Shown piece by piece: positions 61,138-64,000 of a stretch of DNA of 64,000 nucleotides. Origin of the DNA: CAVXHQ01 sp963789535 (GTDB lineage: Bacteria; Pseudomonadota; Alphaproteobacteria; Rhodobacterales; Rhodobacteraceae); NCBI GenBank assembly GCA_963789535.1, contig CAWBKU010000004.1, forward strand, positions 124,001 to 188,000, written 5' to 3'. The stretch's first letter is position 1. Every line of letters starts with the position of its first letter. The notes under the pieces are model-generated. The model was not told the origin of the DNA. It searched no databases and worked only from the letters and a program-made list of their open reading frames with translations. Position numbers and translations under genes: made by a program.

Positions 61138-61252
61138 CGGGCGATCCTCGGCCCGGGACGGGGCAACGCACCCCTCCTATCGCAGGGCGGCGCATCGGCG
61201 CCAGCCCCGTGGCCGGCACCGCCGGATCGGCGGTCCCGCCCACCGTGCCGTC

Positions 61253-62206
61253 CTAACCGGCGGCGCGCGGCGGCACGACCTCGTAGCCGCGTTCCTCCGG
61301 TTCGTCGTCGACCATTTCCGCCGGAAACCCCGGCGCGGTGATGGTCAGGCCGGTCGCGTCCTCCAGCCGCTCGATGAGGCGGTCCGATTGTCCGTCCACC
61401 CCGAACCGCGCGATCCCGTCCTCGAGGATCTGCATCATCAGCGGCGAAATCTCGAGCGGCACGCCCGCCTCCGTCGCCAGCTTCTGGAACAGGCCCACGT
61501 CCTTCTTCACCAGCCCCAGCGTGAAATCGATGTTGCGGCTGCCGTTCAGGATCATCTGGCTTTCGGTCTCGTGGACGAACGAGGTGCCGGACGAGATCCG
61601 GATCGCCTCAAAGGTCGTCGCGAGGTCGAGGCCCTGCGCCGCCATCGTCGTCAGCGCCTCGCAGAGCGTCATCAGATGCGCGGTCGCGAGGTAGTTGGTC
61701 ATCACCTTGAGCGTCGAGGCGGTCCCCAGATCGCCGGTGTGCAGGACGCGCCGCCCGAGCACGGTCAGCAGCGGCAGAACCGCGTCGAAGGTCTCGCGCG
61801 GACCCCCCATGAAGATCGAGATATTGCCGGTCGCGGCCCGGTGGCAGCCGCCCGAAACCGGACATTCGGCCACCCGTCCGCCGCGTGCCACGACCTCGGC
61901 GCCCAGTCGCCGCACCTCGCCCGCGTCGGTCGTCGACATCTCGATCCACGTCTTGCCCGGGCCGACATGCGGCAGCATCGCCTCCACCACGGCGGCGCAG
62001 GCGGCAGGCGACGGCAGGCAGGTGATGACCATGTCGCAGTCCTGCATGAGGGACGCAGGATTGCCGCCGTCGCGCGCGCCCCGTGCGGTCAGCCGCGCGA
62101 CGGCGGCGGGATCGAGGTCGTGGACGCTCAGGTCGTAGCCGTTGCGCAGGACCGAGCCCGCGAGTTTCGCGCCGACGTTGCCGAGGCCGATGAAGCCGAT
62201 GTGCAT
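61253..62206 (-). CDS. NAD(P)-dependent oxidoreductase, 3-hydroxyisobutyrate dehydrogenase family
   Basis: 317-residue beta-hydroxyacid dehydrogenase. 'MHIGFIGLGNVGAKLAGSVLRNGYDLSVHD' is the GxGxxG dinucleotide loop, 'VAECPVSGG' the substrate motif, and 'STLKVMTNYLATAHLMTLCEAL' holds the catalytic Lys (K of LKVM). The branch cannot be fixed: 3-hydroxyisobutyrate, 2-hydroxy-3-oxopropionate or an unrelated hydroxyacid are possible substrates. Monocistronic as far as can be seen. Confidence 0.87.
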   Translation of the reverse strand: MHIGFIGLGNVGAKLAGSVLRNGYDLSVHDLDPAAVARLTARGARDGGNPASLMQDCDMVITCLPSPAACAAVVEAMLPHVGPGKTWIEMSTTDAGEVRRLGAEVVARGGRVAECPVSGGCHRAATGNISIFMGGPRETFDAVLPLLTVLGRRVLHTGDLGTASTLKVMTNYLATAHLMTLCEALTTMAAQGLDLATTFEAIRISSGTSFVHETESQMILNGSRNIDFTLGLVKKDVGLFQKLATEAGVPLEISPLMMQILEDGIARFGVDGQSDRLIERLEDATGLTITAPGFPAEMVDDEPEERGYEVVPPRAAG

Positions 62207-62375
62207 GGATGCCCTCCCCTGCCTTTCGCCGCAGCCTGCGGTGCCGCGCGCGGGTCCGCGCGCCCGAAAGCGACATCCGGCGTCACATCGTCCGGCGCCG
62301 GGCTGCCGCCGCGCCTTGCGAGGGACCGGGCGTCGCCGCTAGAGTGCGGGGGTCCAGAACGAGGCGCGACACGAC

Positions 62376-62684
62376 GTGATCCCGGCCCCTCCCCGCCTCC
62401 GATGCGCCCTCGTTGGCGCGCTTCTCGGCCTCGCCGCCTGCGCCGGGCGTCCCGACATCGCCGCCCGGATCGACCCCGCGGCCCTTGCGGCGCCGGCGCC
62501 GGACCTCGTGCCGCTGGGATCCCTGCTCACCGCCGCCGCAGCCCTCGACGGCACCACCGTCGCCGGCCCGCCCGCCGGGCGCCTCGCCGCGCTGCGCGCC
62601 CGCGCGAACCGGCTGCGCGGCCCGGTGATCGACACGGGCACCCGCGCCGCGATGGCCGCCGCCGCGCGCCGGGCCGCGCCGTAG
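62376..62684 (+). CDS. Small putative lipoprotein
   Basis: 102 residues. 'LRCALVGALLGLAACAGRPD' is a lipoprotein signal with lipobox LAAC; the mature part is Ala/Leu/Arg-rich with 'LGSLLTAAAALDG' and 'RLAALRARANRLRGPVIDTGTRAAMAAAARRAAP', probably helical. GTG start. A gene of this type occurs at this place upstream of hom in related genomes as far as I recall. Function unknown. Confidence 0.62.
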   Translation: MIPAPPRLRCALVGALLGLAACAGRPDIAARIDPAALAAPAPDLVPLGSLLTAAAALDGTTVAGPPAGRLAALRARANRLRGPVIDTGTRAAMAAAARRAAP

Positions 62685-62805
62685 GGCTTCATTGAAACGG
62701 GCCTTCAGACAGGGTAAGCGCGCGGGGCGTCCGGGGCCGCGAAACGCCCGGCCCCCTGAACCGCCCGCCCGCGAACCGCCCAGCCCGCGAACCGAAGGAC
62801 ACCGC

Positions 62806-64000
62806 ATGACCGCCAGGACAACCGCAGCCCCCCTCCGCCTCGGCATCGCGGGCCTCGGCACCGTGGGCGCCGGCGTGGTGAGGATCCTCGCCGGGCACGC
62901 CGACCTTATCGCCGCCCGCGCCGGGCGGGCCGTCGCCATCACCGCCGTGTCCGCCCGCGACAAGACCCGCGACCGCGGCGTCGACCTGTCGGGCTTCGCG
63001 TGGGAGGACGATGCCGCGACCCTCGCCGTGCGCGACGACGTGGACGTGTTCGTCGAACTCATGGGCGGCCACGAGGGGATCGCGCGGCAGGCGACCGAGG
63101 CCGCCATCGCGGCGGGCAAGGATGTGGTGACGGCGAACAAGGCGCTGCTGGCGCATCACGGCGCGGCGCTGGCGGAAACCGCCGAGGCCGCGGGCCTGTG
63201 CATCCGGTTCGAGGCCGCCGTCGCGGGCGGCATCCCGGTCATCAAGGCGCTGACCGAGGGCCTCGCGGGCAATGCGATCACCCGCGTCATGGGTGTGATG
63301 AACGGCACCTGCAACTTTATCCTGACCGAGATGGAAAAGACCGGCCAGGGCTATAACGCCCTGTTCGAGGAATGTGCCCGGCTCGGATACCTCGAGGCCG
63401 ACCCGATGCTCGACGTGGGCGGCATCGACGCGGGCCACAAGCTGTCGCTGCTGTCGGCCATCGCCTTCGGGACGCGCGTGGATTTCGACGGCGTGGAACT
63501 CGAGGGGATCACCGCGATCACCCTCGACGATATCCGCGCGGCGGCGGACATGGGCTACCGGATCAAGCTTCTGGGCGTGGCGCAGATGACCGGGCGGGGT
63601 CTCGAACAGCGGATGTCGCCCTGCCTCGTGCCCGCCCTGTCGCCGCTCGGGCAATTGCAGGGGGGGACGAATATGGTCGTCCTCGAGGGCGATGCGGTGG
63701 GCCAGATCGTGCTGCGCGGCGCGGGTGCCGGGGCCGGGCCCACGGCAAGTGCGGTGATGGCCGACGTCATCGATCTGGCGCGCGGCATCCGCCTGCCCAC
63801 CTTCGGCCAGCCCGCCGCCACCCTGCGCGCCGCACGGCCCGCCCGCGCGGCGGTGTCGGCGCCCTATTACCTGCGGATGCAGCTCCTCGACAAGCCCGGC
63901 GCGCTGGCCAAGGTGGCACGCGCCCTCGGCGAGGCGGGCATCTCCATCGACCAGATGCGGCAATACGGCCACGAGGACACCTCGGCCCCGGTGCTGATCG
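62806..64000 (+). CDS. hom: Homoserine dehydrogenase, 3' end outside window
   Basis: Reduces aspartate semialdehyde to homoserine for Thr, Met and Ile synthesis. The visible 398 residues include 'LGIAGLGTVGAGVVRIL' (NAD(P) loop), 'FEAAVAGGIPVIKALTEGL', 'VMGVMNGTCNFILTEME' and 'DVGGIDAGHKLSLLSAIAFGTRV', and the beginning of a C-terminal ACT domain ('LDKPGALAKVARALGEAGISIDQMRQYG'), which usually binds threonine for feedback inhibition. GAAGGA precedes the ATG at 62806. The gene is cut by the right edge of the window. Confidence 0.96.
   Translation, partial: MTARTTAAPLRLGIAGLGTVGAGVVRILAGHADLIAARAGRAVAITAVSARDKTRDRGVDLSGFAWEDDAATLAVRDDVDVFVELMGGHEGIARQATEAAIAAGKDVVTANKALLAHHGAALAETAEAAGLCIRFEAAVAGGIPVIKALTEGLAGNAITRVMGVMNGTCNFILTEMEKTGQGYNALFEECARLGYLEADPMLDVGGIDAGHKLSLLSAIAFGTRVDFDGVELEGITAITLDDIRAAADMGYRIKLLGVAQMTGRGLEQRMSPCLVPALSPLGQLQGGTNMVVLEGDAVGQIVLRGAGAGAGPTASAVMADVIDLARGIRLPTFGQPAATLRAARPARAAVSAPYYLRMQLLDKPGALAKVARALGEAGISIDQMRQYGHEDTSAPVLI

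Noticed and set aside
1..64000. Insertion sequences, prophage, CRISPR array, tRNA genes
   Set aside because: No transposase, integrase, capsid, direct-repeat array or tRNA cloverleaf was recognised by eye; a tRNAscan and repeat search would be needed to exclude small ones.

Overview
The window is a GC-rich (roughly 65-70 %), gene-dense chromosomal segment that looks like a member of the Rhodobacteraceae (Roseobacter/Rhodobacter group, Alphaproteobacteria). The family call rests on the gene set: short-type ProS, an HdaA-like DnaA regulator next to ppk/ppx, a propionyl-CoA carboxylase/methylmalonyl-CoA mutase cluster with DUF6497 and DUF4174 satellites, betICA, soxBDAG, a DUF1127 mini-protein beside a LysR regulator, and TadG/TadE proteins. 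No tRNA, 16S/23S/5S rRNA, insertion sequence, prophage or CRISPR array was seen. The RNA gene is rnpB, and the 55-codon rpmG lies beside it.

Layout. 1-2.0 kb: end of a DUF2306 membrane protein, proS, a small basic protein. 2.3-8.0 kb (+): AI-2E-type permease, hdaA, ppk, ppx. 8.0-10.1 kb (-): secreted protein, endonuclease/exonuclease/phosphatase protein, VOC protein; then nhaA (+). 11.4-20.7 kb: propionate/methylmalonyl module (mutase, sulfotransferase, DUF4174, membrane protein, carboxylase alpha, glycine-zipper lipoprotein, two small proteins, carboxylase beta). 20.8-23.3 kb: MFS exporter, CoxG-like protein, thermonuclease. 23.4-27.3 kb (-): betI-betC-betA with a palindromic operator. 27.3-31.1 kb: DMT exporter, LysE/ArgO exporter, ArsR-SRPBCC pair, DUF998 protein, YebC. 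31.2-37.0 kb (-): mgtE, 5-formyl-THF cyclo-ligase, YmdB-type phosphoesterase, DMT transporter, SLC13 permease, small membrane protein. 37.2-41.6 kb: guanine deaminase, CAP-domain lipoprotein, 8-oxoguanine deaminase, hisN. 41.7-45.4 kb: XRE and LysR regulators, DUF1127, Bax inhibitor-1 protein, MAPEG protein, rpmG. 45.5-50.0 kb: rnpB, amidase, Excalibur-like lipoprotein, gatA, gatC, UPF0173 hydrolase. 50.0-55.0 kb (-): soxBDAG. 55.1-57.4 kb: lower-GC membrane protein and glutamate dehydrogenase. 57.7-60.6 kb (+): TadG and two TadE-like proteins. 60.6-64 kb: membrane protein, 3-hydroxyisobutyrate-dehydrogenase-like enzyme, small lipoprotein, hom (cut by the window end).

The recognisable physiology is osmolyte/C1 metabolism (choline-O-sulfate to choline to betaine aldehyde; sarcosine demethylation), propionyl-CoA to succinyl-CoA conversion, polyphosphate balance, purine deamination and ion transport (Na+, Mg2+).

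The most striking sequence-level feature is a set of about nine apparent single-base indels, eight of them insertions, that break seven otherwise well-conserved genes (AI-2E permease, betC, the Bax inhibitor-1 gene, soxA, soxB, gdh, tadG). Restoring the frame gives ordinary family lengths, so I read them as probable consensus errors rather than decay. The other unexplained structures are a 31-bp repeat present three times between genes, and overlapping inverted repeats between the LysR and XRE regulators. I did not find a convincing new multi-gene system.
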